A stretch of DNA of 64,000 nucleotides from Capsaspora owczarzaki ATCC 30864. Its lineage: Eukaryota > Opisthokonta > Filasterea. Positions within the stretch are counted from its first letter, which is position 1; every line of letters starts with the position of its first letter. This document shows, piece by piece, positions 34,001-44,259 of this stretch. The notes under the pieces were generated by a model. It saw only the letters and a program-made list of their open reading frames with translations. It was not told where the DNA came from and did not search any database. The DNA is taken from the NCBI RefSeq assembly GCF_000151315.2, contig NW_011887293.1, positions 790,693-854,692 of the forward strand, in the 5' to 3' direction. The translations under genes and the position numbers were made by a program.

Positions 34001-34179
34001 ACTGACGACTCCGCCCGGTGTGCCTAATGGGTTCATCAGATGCTATTTAGTGGACATCCGCAAGGAGGGGGTAGCAGAGCAAGACTCAGAGCCAGTATCG
34101 ATCGTGTCTCTTAGATCAAGGGAAGCAAAAATAAAAATGACTGGAAATGCATTATGTCCCGTAGAAGGAGGGTTCTCTC
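31067..34179 (-). mobile_element. Pogo-like (Tc1/mariner superfamily) DNA transposon, apparently whole
   Basis: 3,113 bases bounded by ~25-base inverted repeats that differ at two positions, starting GAGAGAACCCTCCTTCTA. Each end is flanked by TA, the target duplication of this superfamily. One 849-codon transposase frame runs uninterrupted on the minus strand. The left inner 400 bases are non-coding and hold a 7-base hairpin (GTCCC...GGGAC type) at about 31,234-31,258. The element sits between the 3' end of MIC13 and the start of CFIm25 without breaking either. The near-identical ends and open frame suggest a fairly recent insertion. Confidence 0.92.
31487..34036 (-). CDS. Pogo-like DDE transposase
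   Basis: 849 residues in one frame. Near residues 65-95 a psq/CENP-B-type helix-turn-helix (PSIRQLEAIFEVPRSTVGKW) should bind the ends. The DDE_1 core follows, with acids at about D238 (FNYDESEIS), D353 (ILLILDGASSHKF) and D390 (STKLQPLDATVLGWF). The last two are 37 residues apart. The C-terminal ~320 residues are unusual: a region with HEREAREQEKAQ and LKSTIDADQARLAELEADD that should form a coiled coil, then an acidic/Ser-rich tail. Most pogo/Tigger transposases end soon after the DDE core, so this tail may be a family feature or an acquired segment. All three acids are present, so catalytic competence is plausible but not shown. Confidence 0.92.
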   Translation of the reverse strand: MNPLGTPGGVVSPRNELAFDLRREAEQAKDADSPRFFKAAVLKTYFTPCADISGPGGAGGNGTKPSIRQLEAIFEVPRSTVGKWIAHHRHQADLFARSTLDQAVDLVQDDAVPGDHNVFLRSEELKIVNYLVRSAFAHVALTKPDTIELFMRLSQAPRPDGKPRRQFGPNGPSESFLERFFAEFSDELRWITAHSIETIRTAAMNEETLRSFFERLQELCDKSGGKLWAEPGRIFNYDESEISASSKKEDKVVAGKGQTTVSGASARTKTMGRHITGLFTVAADGTTLPPSFVLAHPGKTIPPAMIANLGRETNIYHNESGYIDAEMFADWFQLFVKQARAKYSDGPILLILDGASSHKFTTELVTLADENDIDILILPAHTSTKLQPLDATVLGWFKKQLPGAIRAILRKCKKSNDTNTRLRAACNVWTLLTEGKDCSKTIRGGFSRTGICPLDPTLYPSWIVPTLANGLATLPTPSLNCPRVPSSVEPVENRGLARQILQLARETIMREQTGLSPAETEILLDAFLSDVRALLQNPALTAFEELLRAPPLTPSSSCTEPATVRTVKPNKAYSPQDAAQRATQHEREAREQEKAQVAPLMAEYNRAMRTYEDEIEPVMNQQDQLKSTIDADQARLAELEADDSAAALVADARAQLHANQQRLAKVNATVKQMVAAKPKRPDVRHVRALAASKTAAAAPALQSVATMAVEQDDSDDECEEDGIPPSPMQVTSAAPARFRKRIYERDSDDEAAPSFETAQSGGSDENVTYSLSSRSLERLKEPRLATRSSSRLILSPGVTLSRANTSGVSSWLTNDMAAMQLVSTEENVSSTPKTDRRKRLALSDLSNSN

Positions 34180-34309
34180 TACGCACCCCTTGTCATGGTC
34201 GCTTCCATCAAAGCTTGTAGCAGTGTGATTGCTCTACAAGCAATCTGCATTTGCTATAGCCTTAGTCTATTATTTCTTCACAGCTGCAAGCACAAATCCA
34301 CCAACCATC

Positions 34310-35507
<1,198 letters not shown>

Positions 35508-35700
35508 TTGCGCTGTTGTTGCGAGTAACATGAATGTCAATTCACTCATGAGTTTGGTGAATTTTTATTCATGTTTTTTTGCACAACAAACTTTTACTGT
35601 ACACACAACAACCTGTCGAAAAGAACAAACATGCTACAATGATAACACACATAAATCACTTCATTGAACAACAAAAAGGCTCTTAGAAGAGCCATGAACT

Positions 35701-38700
35701 TCATTGAGCGATTGCAGTCGCACGGCTCTTTGGCATAAACTTGGATCGGAAGCTGCCTTTTTGCTTAATCCGTGCCGGCGAAGGACTGGCTTCGGCAGAC
35801 GAGGGCAACGACACCTCCGATGACGCTTCAGACAGATCGTCGCTAATAGTCGAGGCGCTAGTCGAGGTGTCGTCCGAGTCGTCGTCGAACGCGCGCAAAA
35901 GTCGATTTCGGATGCTGCTGAACTTTGTTTTCGAGGACTTTCGCTGAATGGTCGCAGGAGCGGTGGCCAGAGCAGCAGAATCGCCTGCATCAGCGCTTTG
36001 CAGCAACGGTTCAATGCCTCGAGCAGGTTCGGACGCCGACCCAGGCAACCCTTCCGAGGGCGGAGGCTGTGCGCTGGCACGGAGATGCGCGCTCTCGAGT
36101 TGTTCACACGTTTGCACCATGAGCTGAACGGCTGGGGACACATCAAACGCATCCAGCTTCTCCACACGACGTCGGCGGGCGGCGACTTCACCCATCGAGC
36201 TGGCTCGCGGGCGGCGCTTGCTCGATTTGCCAATGGTTTCAGGCACCACCAGATGCGTCACATCGATGGAGGCACCAACTGCGCGAGCTGCCTTACAATT
36301 GCGGCGAGCGATGGAGGCGCAGATGCCGCTCTGGAATTCACTGCTCGGGGATGAGCCCGAGGGACTACTCGAGGAGCTAGAGTTGCCAACGCCGCTGCTC
36401 GACCTTGGGAGCGAGTCGGTGCTGGACTCGTCTGTGGTCGTACCGCCCAGTGTCAGGATCCCGAGGCCCTGTGGAGCTGCTGCATCTTGCGACTCACAGG
36501 CCATCGTGAGAATCGCCTTGAGGGCGGAGATGGTATCGCTGGCTGCCATGTGACTCATGAAGGCGAGCTCCTCCGATCCGCCGCGGACAGAATTCAAGTG
36601 CAGCAGAGCGCCAATCTCAGAGAATGGGGCACGGTTGTCTGCCATGCCAAAGGCACAATGAAGCGTCTCGCTCACATTGGCGTTGTTTTGCAACTCGCTG
36701 TCAATGCGCTCGACCCAGGACGAGGCGCCAGAGTCGGACGTGACCACCCCAGAGACGGAGGTAAGATCGCTCCAAGATCCCATACTTAGACGGTTGGCTT
36801 GTTTTCCGCCTTCTACTGACGACCCTGAAGAGGCTTCCGAGACCCCAGAGGAGGCGGACCAGCTCAAGGCAACTGATTCCACTGAGCTCGAACGACCCGA
36901 CCGCCGTCGCTCGCTGCGCTCGGCCGCGGCTTCGCTTGCTTTGGTCGCTCCTTCCACCAGCATCGAGTGCCGGCACAAGGACATGTCCAGCAGGAGTCGT
37001 CGCAAAAAGATCTCAGCGTTTGCACCCGAAGGTAGCCGCTGGAGAGCAGTCTGCAGCACGTCGCAGGTGGTCTCCCACCACTCTTCCGTCATCAGCTGCG
37101 ATCGGAGCAAGGAATGCCGGTTTCGCGAGTTTTTGCGGTTGCGACGGCACGTCGGCGCAGCGACGGACTCGTGGTCATTGCTTCCGAAACTGGTGGTAGC
37201 CATAATGTTGTCGAGCGATTGGTGGGATCGGCTCTTGGTCAAAGCTTTGCGGCCAGGAGCGCTGCGCTTGAGCGAAAAGTCGCTCGAGTCACCAGACGAT
37301 AGCGACTCGCCGTCGGATGCGTCGGCGACGCTGTACACGCTCAACTGCTCGGCTCGTTTGAAGGCGCGCCGAGCCTTTTCCGCTCGCTCGCGCGCAGCCT
37401 CAATTTCCGAATCCTTGCGTGCAGCCTCAATTTCCGAATCCTTGCGTACAGCCTCAATCTGCGCCTGGCGGAAGAACTGGTCATTGTCGACAGGGAGCAA
37501 GTTCCTGTTTTCTAGAATGCTCAACACTGCAACCACGGCCTGTTGGATTGGAGCGAGCGGCACAGCATCGGCGATTTGGCACAGCGCGCGCATGATGCCC
37601 AAGAAAGGATTGGTCTCCGGGTTGGCGCGCTCGTTGGCGCTTGCATTGGCGTTAAAGCTCCCTTTCACGGCGTGCTCCTCGCGAGCCTTGGTAACGGGCA
37701 GTGTGGCTGCTTGCTCGACGGCAGACGACCCCAAACAGGCGGTTTCAAACATGGACACCATGGAAACGCGATTGTTCATTGGCGAATGCTGCAGAGTCAA
37801 CGTCACACCCGCTCCATTCAAAGGCCAACACGGCTCGCGTTGCGTCGAGTACAGGTCGTGCGCAGTGCAACTCTGTTCCTCCAAGCAGGCATCCGAGCTG
37901 GGGGTCTCTGGGGCAACAATAATGAAGCCGAGTTTGGCCGCCAACGTGGGCAGGATTGGCGACGGCAAGTCCATCAGAGGAGTGGTCAGTGCCGATGCCA
38001 GCGAATCACGCAGCTCTTGGACTTGCGCATCGTGCTTGGCATCCAGGCTGGTTGCGTTGATCTTCTCTTGCCATTTGGCGGCTTTGCCAGATTTGATCCA
38101 CTCGATGATGCCAGAGATGAGGTAGGTCGTGCATTCGTACGCCGCGTACATGAGAACCGCAGTTCGGTTAAAGTACTCGACAAGCAGCGCCAGCCTGCGG
38201 ACTGCGACTTCCTTGCGGGTCCAAGCAGCAGTGGAGTTGGAGTTGACGAGGCCGTCCAAGATGCTATTGACAAGGTCGTCCTCTTGCCGAAAGCGCGACA
38301 GCATTGAGCTGGTGGCGCTGACTGCCGCTGAAGCAATGCTCTTCACGCTCTTGCCAAGCGAGGCCAAGTCTGAAAATGAGCGGCGCGTCCCAGCACCGGC
38401 TTGGGCCCACTGGCCGCCAGAAAGTCGACGGTCTTGAGAGGACAGGCCGTTTGCCAGCTCCGACTGTGTCGAGTCTGCAGACGACGTCCCAAGGCGGGCA
38501 AGGACGGGGGCAAACACGGACCGCATTGCGTTCAGAGCATCGTTGGCAACGTTGAGGACATCTTCATCGCTCTGGAGGGCATCGTTGATTGTCTTTTCGA
38601 GCAAATCCACCAAAGCCCCAGGCATCGGGCTGGTAATGACAGCAGGAAGGTGGCGTCCTCGGTACAGCTCGGCCAAACGCCCCGACGAAGCTGTTCCCCA

Positions 38701-40188
38701 CGGCAACCCGGCCATGGCCAATGGATTGGACGTTCCCGTCAACAAAGCGAGGCTCTCGACTTTTCGCAGGCGTCGTCCCTCCTGCGCCATTCCGCGGATG
38801 AGTTCTGTTGTTGCCCACAATGTTTCCAACAAGAAGCGGAGCACGTGAGGCGAAGGCTCAAACTAACAAGCAATAGAATAAACAACAAACTGCCACTCAC
38901 GTTGCCATTCAGTCAGCTTGACCACGCGACCAAAGGGATCCAGGCGACCGTGGGCGCTTGCACTGGTGGGAGGGCTACTTTTCTTGTTGGGCTGGCCCGA
39001 TTGTCGCTGCTTGGCTTTGGCAATCGCGAGCCGTTGCTGAACACTGAGGCATTCGAGCTCAACTTCGTCTGGGGTGTTTGGAACACCGGCGCTCTGGCCA
39101 GGTTCAGTGCTCTCGCCCGCCGCGCGTCGCTGAAAGTGTTCCAGATCACTTGCAATCCGCAACGGACCCACTGCAGCGTTGTAATGGCCCAGACGCACCA
39201 GACAACGTCCAATCGCAGCGTGCAAGGTCATGACATACTGGTCTCCAAGAGCGAGCGCACGGTCGAGCTGTTCCAGCGCTTCCCGAGGCTGGTTTTGACG
39301 GTACAGGCATAGACCGAGATACCGACGCGCGCTGCTATTGCTCGGATCTAGCGCTAGAGAGGCGCGGTAGTCGGCAATGGCTGGACTGAACTGCTTTTGG
39401 ATTCGCCGGATGTCGGCCCTCAGGCGGTACGGAATGGCGCTGTACTGGTCGAGCGAAATGGACTTGGTAAAGTAGAGGACGGCGGCTTTGTCTTGGCCAC
39501 GAAGGAAGGCGACCTGACCCAGGCCAGTGTAGGCGTGTGCGAGCTGCGGATCAAGCTGAACGGCGTGGGTAAAGTCTCGCAGCGCGCCCTCCCGATCTCC
39601 CGACCGCAGCAAGATGTGACCACGGGTGGCATACACTGGTGCATTTTGACCGGCAAGCTGGAGGGCACGCGTGGTCCGCGCCAATGCGAGCGACAGCTCA
39701 TCATGCGCAAGGTGCACCTGAGCCAGCAACGCGCAGGCGTCCGAGCTGAGCGGGTCGAGCTCAATCGCCCGCTCTGCGCTGGACTTGGCACTTGCATAAT
39801 CGTGCAGATCAAAGTGCACCAGGCCGACGTCGTTGTGAACCTCAGCGAGAGCCGTGGCTGCGCACGATTGTTGTTGCATCATTCGGATTGCCGCAGTCAT
39901 GTCGTCCTTGGCCTTTGTGAGGTTTCCAAGATTGTAGTGGACGCGACCTCGACTGTGCAGCGTGTCTGGGTCTGAGGGGTCGAGCCCGTGCGCCAAATTG
40001 TACGTTTGGATGGCTTGTCGGAAGCGGCCTCGCTTGCAGAGCTCAAGCGCTTCTCGAATGCACTGGCTCGCATCTTGCCGCCGCTGTTCCTTGCGCTTTG
40101 GCGTAGGGCGATTGGCGCAACTGGTCGGCTCGCGTAGAGAGCTTGGTTCGGTAAATTCATCCAACTCGGAGCTCGAGACTCCGATCAT
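35701..40188 (-). CDS. TPR protein with a long novel C-terminal region, 1,463 residues
   Basis: Two exons, 40188-38901 and 38804-35701, join in phase (EWQ|QLIRGMAQEG). Without the splice the frames would be read as two genes. Residues ~40-350 are about nine tetratricopeptide repeats (TLHSRGRVHYNLGNLTKAKD, VHFDLHDYASAKSSAERAIE, VYATRGHILLRSGDREGALR, AYTGLGQVAFLRGQDKAAVL, YLGLCLYRQNQPREALEQL). The remaining ~1,030 residues match nothing I know. They are helical at first (VVAVLSILENRNLLPVDNDQ), contain a short charged coiled coil made of 9-residue repeats, then become Ser-rich with basic patches, ending SFRSKFMPKSRATAIAQ. The TPR part suggests a co-chaperone-like or trafficking scaffold, but no partner is evident. 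The window gives no clue to function. Confidence 0.8.
37395..37448. repeat. Two perfect 27-bp units coding a 9-residue coiled-coil repeat
   Basis: Two 27-base units (plus-strand start CAGCCTCAATTTCCGAATCC) differ only at the last base. A third starts and then diverges. On the coding strand they give the 9-residue unit RKDSEIEAA inside the TPR protein. Confidence 0.9.
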
Positions 40189-41478
40189 GCTCTGGGATTT
40201 GTGTTTGCGGGAGACAGCAATCAGGTGAGCTCATGGTGTCTCTGTACCATATGATTTAAGCCGGCGACATTCACGAATAGACTTGGAGGAAACGGCGTGG
40301 AGGTGGCTGACAATGGGGTAGGAATTTTGGTTGGCGGCTGCAAAGCGATTAGCAGGCTGAATGCCACTGGGGTTGAATCTGATCCTCACGGCTGATGAGA
40401 GTGTCGTAATAGAGATTTCATTGGGGGAGTACTTTGCTTGATTCTTGGCGTTAGATCAGTTTGAGAGGGAAGCAAAAGAAAAAAAAAAAAAACAGCAAAA
40501 AAAAAGAAAAAAAAGAAAGCCGTTGCCATATGTGATTTGCTTGCTTTTGTTTCGAGTTGAAGCAGTTTCACCGCTTCCTTTCTTGTCGTCGCGGTTGTCG
40601 TGCAACAATCGATTTAAGCAAACCGATTCACCTGCAGCTCAACTCGCTCATGCAACAACACTCACTCGACCGATGGAAGTTGGAAGATGAATCTGACAGC
40701 ACGGCTGTTTTGGATGTTCGACTCTGTTGCAGTCGATACCCAGCCGACAAGACCGCCAAGCGAATAAGTGCTCCTCACCAAGAATTGGGATTGTTGACTC
40801 ATTCAAATTGTTGGATGTGAGGTCACGTTTTGTTGTTTTTCACCTTCAAATTTAGAGTTGCGTTTGCTTCACTTCTCGCCGCCCCTCGATCACCACCATC
40901 ATCAACGTCAAGCCAACGAGCAAAGATAAAACGTAGGCGCAAAATTACAGATTGAAAAAATGGAGAGTGGACTGCCTCGACATGGAAGAGGAGGTGTCTA
41001 ATGTCGAGTGGCGGTGGTGGCGAGACGGCTTGGATTTGCTTCCGCTGATGTTTCGTGTTTTTTTTTGGTCGAACTGGGTTTACCACGGCCATTTCATCAA
41101 CTGGCCGAAAATAAAGTGCACAACCAAGAGCGCGGAGCACAACCACCCACAAACCAGGGGCACACGCGACCGAGGCAATGGGGCAAAGGCCAAAAAACAC
41201 ACACACACACACGCCCTTCACCAGTCACCTTGCACAGATTGTCAGTTTCGGAACAAGATTTGGTGAATCAGCCAATAGAGGATGAGACATTCTGCATTCT
41301 CGATAAGAACGCTGGGAAGAAAAGAGAACGGGGGGGGGTGGTATCCGTCAGCCTCAACAAGCCTTTCAGAATTTCAGAATTCAAACCCGAAAGAGCCAAT
41401 TTGCTTCAAAAACAGTTCATTCCAGAAATACAACAATAACTCAACGAAAGGCCGCAGAAAGACTCCCACCCCACCCAA
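40189..41478. other. 1.3-kb intergenic region, no gene recognised
   Basis: Lies between the TPR gene start and the stop of the next minus-strand gene. It holds the TPR promoter and a 3' UTR. Several plus-strand frames of 60-140 codons exist but are Lys/His low complexity or lack family sequence. An AAAA-rich run lies at ~40,475-40,520. Confidence 0.45.
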
Positions 41479-44037
41479 TCACACCTGATCGAGCATGACA
41501 GAGCGTGCAGCGTTGATATCAAGCCCAAGAGACGAGAGTTGACCGGCCGTCACCGTGGAACACGGAGCATGCAGTACTGCATCCAGCTGGAGTCGCTTCT
41601 GCAGTTCGGTCAAAGCGCGCTCCTCAGCGAGGTACCGATCGTAATAGACGCCAGCAGCGATTGTCCACAACTGCGTATGTGTGCCCAAGGGTACCGCCCG
41701 CGCCCCAGCATCCGCGTTTGGTTCTGGCGCATCGACGCGTTCTGGGAAGGTCTCCAATTTCTCCAGAATTGTCAAACCCTTTCTTGCAGCCTCCGAGACC
41801 GCGGAGGCCGCCGCATGAACAGCAGTGTCTTCTTCCAGCGTCAAGCCCGGGGCTTCTTGTCTGGCGTTATCGTCGTTGGAGCGATCATCCAGCTGAAGCA
41901 GACGGGCCTCTCGAGCGTGCTCGGGTTTGTTCAAAAGCTGGGCAAGCTCGTCTGCTTGGAGGGGCCTGTCAAACGCGCCAAGATACTGTTGGCTGTCCCG
42001 GAAAGTGCAAGTTGCTGCGGCATGAATGAACGCTTGCTCAAACAGCCAGACAGATCCAGTGTGGTATCGCTCCTTCAGAGGCACCTTCAAGTCGTCCGCG
42101 GCAGACATGGAGCGAAAGCCAAACGGGGTGGCCAGCGACTTGGTGGCGCTGTGCATCATGCTTTCCCACTGGGAGGGCTTCAGGTCGTCCGGCTGCAAGT
42201 AGTAGGTGGCATGGATGCCATCTGTGCCGTCGCCAGAGAGCAGACCTCGGCTGTCTTTGCCCACGTGAAAGCGACCGTGATCGCCATCCCAGAGCAGTGG
42301 CAGGGCTTGGCGCATGCGTGTGCTGAGACCCTGCAACGTGCCTTCCATCCATCGAAGCGCAGTGTCGTCAATTTCAAGCAACGCTGCAGAGAGCGAGCCC
42401 AATGTCGCGGATTCAAGGGGTTCGCCCTGTTGGGTGGCTTGTGCCGCCTGTTCCTTGGCGACCGCTTTGAGCTCACGCACAAAGTTGACAATGGCCACAG
42501 TGCTTCGAACGGCACACAGGGCTTGGGCATGCGCCAAGGTGTACACGACGGGATAGCTCGGTTGGCCGTTGGGGCGACCCATGACGACCGAGTCCTTCCA
42601 GTAGGTCACCTTGAGCGCAAAGCGGCTGCTCTGGGCGAATCGCGGGTCGTCCACAAACAAGCCGTCCGCAATAACGTGCCGGTGAATGTAAGTGACCGCT
42701 CGGAGCACTGCGGGCCACAGCTGCACAAACACTGCGAGGGCCTCCGGCGTCATGAGCATTGGCTTGGGTTCGTCGGGCGAGGCGTGCAGTTGCCTCCGGA
42801 TGCGCTCGAGCCGCAGGAGCGCTGCAGGCGCCATGGACGCCTCCACGTTATGCTGCTCATTCACGTGCCGCACAAGCGTCTGCAGGAGGGCAACGCGCTC
42901 GTCCTGCAGCTGTTTGGAGAGGCCCGTTGGCGGGATGAGCGTCAGATGTGCAAACCGCGCCACAGCAATCAGAAACAATGGAGTCGTGTCGCATGCCGCA
43001 AAGTCTGTGTGATGCGAGTTGATGGACACGCCTGGCAGTTCGTGAAAGATCTGTGCGCGATGGGAGTTGGTTCAAACGAAGAAAAACAAACAACACACAC
43101 AAAGTTGTCAGTCCATGCTTCCAAACACAAAACAACACAAAACCAACACTCCAAAAACCCCATCTCACGACAGCATTACCTTGCCAGGCTCTTCGCCGGT
43201 CACAGAGTTTGCTTGCTGGCCTTGATGCATCGCTGCAAAGAGCAGCATGTCGCGAAGCAACTCTGCATCGTCCAGCAGGAAGGCTGACATCAGGCCATCG
43301 CGAGCAAACACGCGGGGAAACGTAGGCAGTCCGGCAACGAATAAACGCGGCCATTGCACAGACACGAGCTGGTTGAGCGCGAATCGAGCGCGCGCCATAA
43401 GCACGGAATCGTCCGGTTGCGCGGTGAGCAAGAGCGGCGCCGGGACCAGGTCTGGGCGCTTGCTCTCCCACCACTGCGAATGCGAGACATCAAAGCCCAG
43501 CCCTTCGACGGATTCGGCGCCGCCCAGCAGCCCGAAACGGAGCTTCTTGTACAGCTCGCGGGACGACGCCGACATGCGCTTGAGAATCCGTTGACTCCAC
43601 CCGTCGAGCTCGAGCTCGTCCTCGCCAGCCTCGGCGTTTGCATCGCTAGCTTGGGCAAGCGTCGACGCGTCGGCATGGGCAGCCTGAGCAGACTGCGCAG
43701 CTGCAGTGACTGCGTGCAGAACCGCGTTGGCGCGTTTCGCGTCGTCCATGAGGCTCCCCAGTGGTGCAATGGCTGGGTTTCGCTTGTCCTGGATGGCTGC
43801 GTTCGGCCGCCGCGGCTCGAATGTGAATCCCGTCAGATCGTGGTCGGGATAGTCGCGTCGGGACAGGATGAGCATCGGCAAGCCGAGGCCAAACAGGATG
43901 AACAGAAGCGGCACGGCGAGCAGCCACGGCGGGCACCGCGCTCTGCCACTGCCTGGAGGGCGCGAGCGGGCCATGGGCGTCCCTGCGGCCCCTTTGAGCA
44001 GCAGCGGGTGGTACTGCGGCAGTGAGCCAGCAGGCAT
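41479..44037 (-). CDS. Type II membrane (alpha/alpha)6 glycosidase-like protein
   Basis: Two exons (44037-43180, 43050-41479) join in phase to 809 residues. A ~36-residue cytosolic end precedes a single membrane anchor (CPPWLLAVPLLFILFGLGLP). The lumenal part has signatures of debranching-enzyme/GH63-like barrels: LPTFPRVFARDGLMSAFLLD, GEEPGKIFHELPGVSINSHH, DFAACDTTPLFLIAVARF, IHATYYLQPDDLKPSQWESM, ERYHTGSVWLFEQAFI, and LGTHTQLWTIAAGVYYDRYL. The ARDG and DTTPLF motifs parallel the gatekeeping and acid positions in amylo-1,6-glucosidase-like families. Location should be ER or Golgi. The exact family, substrate and whether both catalytic acids are present cannot be settled by eye. Confidence 0.7.
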
Positions 44038-44259
44038 CAGTGAGTGTTGCAGCGAACAACAAGGAAAAAGACTGAGACTCGCTCAGACGCCCCCGCCGCC
44101 CAATGCACCTTTGAAATGGAGTGAATACAAGTATTCAATGTTTGAGAATGTCAACCCCCCCCCCCAAAAAAAAAATCCCGAGTACAACGCTCTGATCCCC
44201 AAATCCAAATCTGAGCAATGCTCAGTCTTTTGCTATTGTTCTGATTCCAAACGAGACCC
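44038..44259. promoter_or_regulatory. Short divergent promoter
   Basis: 222 bases between the start of the glycosidase-like gene (minus) and of the methyltransferase gene (plus). Contains a C/A homopolymer junction and a GC-rich block near 44,090. No factor site assigned. Confidence 0.45.

Noticed and set aside
35701-38844. Second exon of the TPR gene taken as an independent 1,047-residue gene
   Set aside because: The frame starts at GTG. A phase-matched intron (GTGAGT to CAACAACAG) links it directly to the TPR exon.
41539-43287. 582-codon plus-strand frame antisense to the glycosidase-like gene
   Set aside because: The minus-strand product has a membrane anchor, splice-consistent exons and family motifs; the plus-strand text has none.
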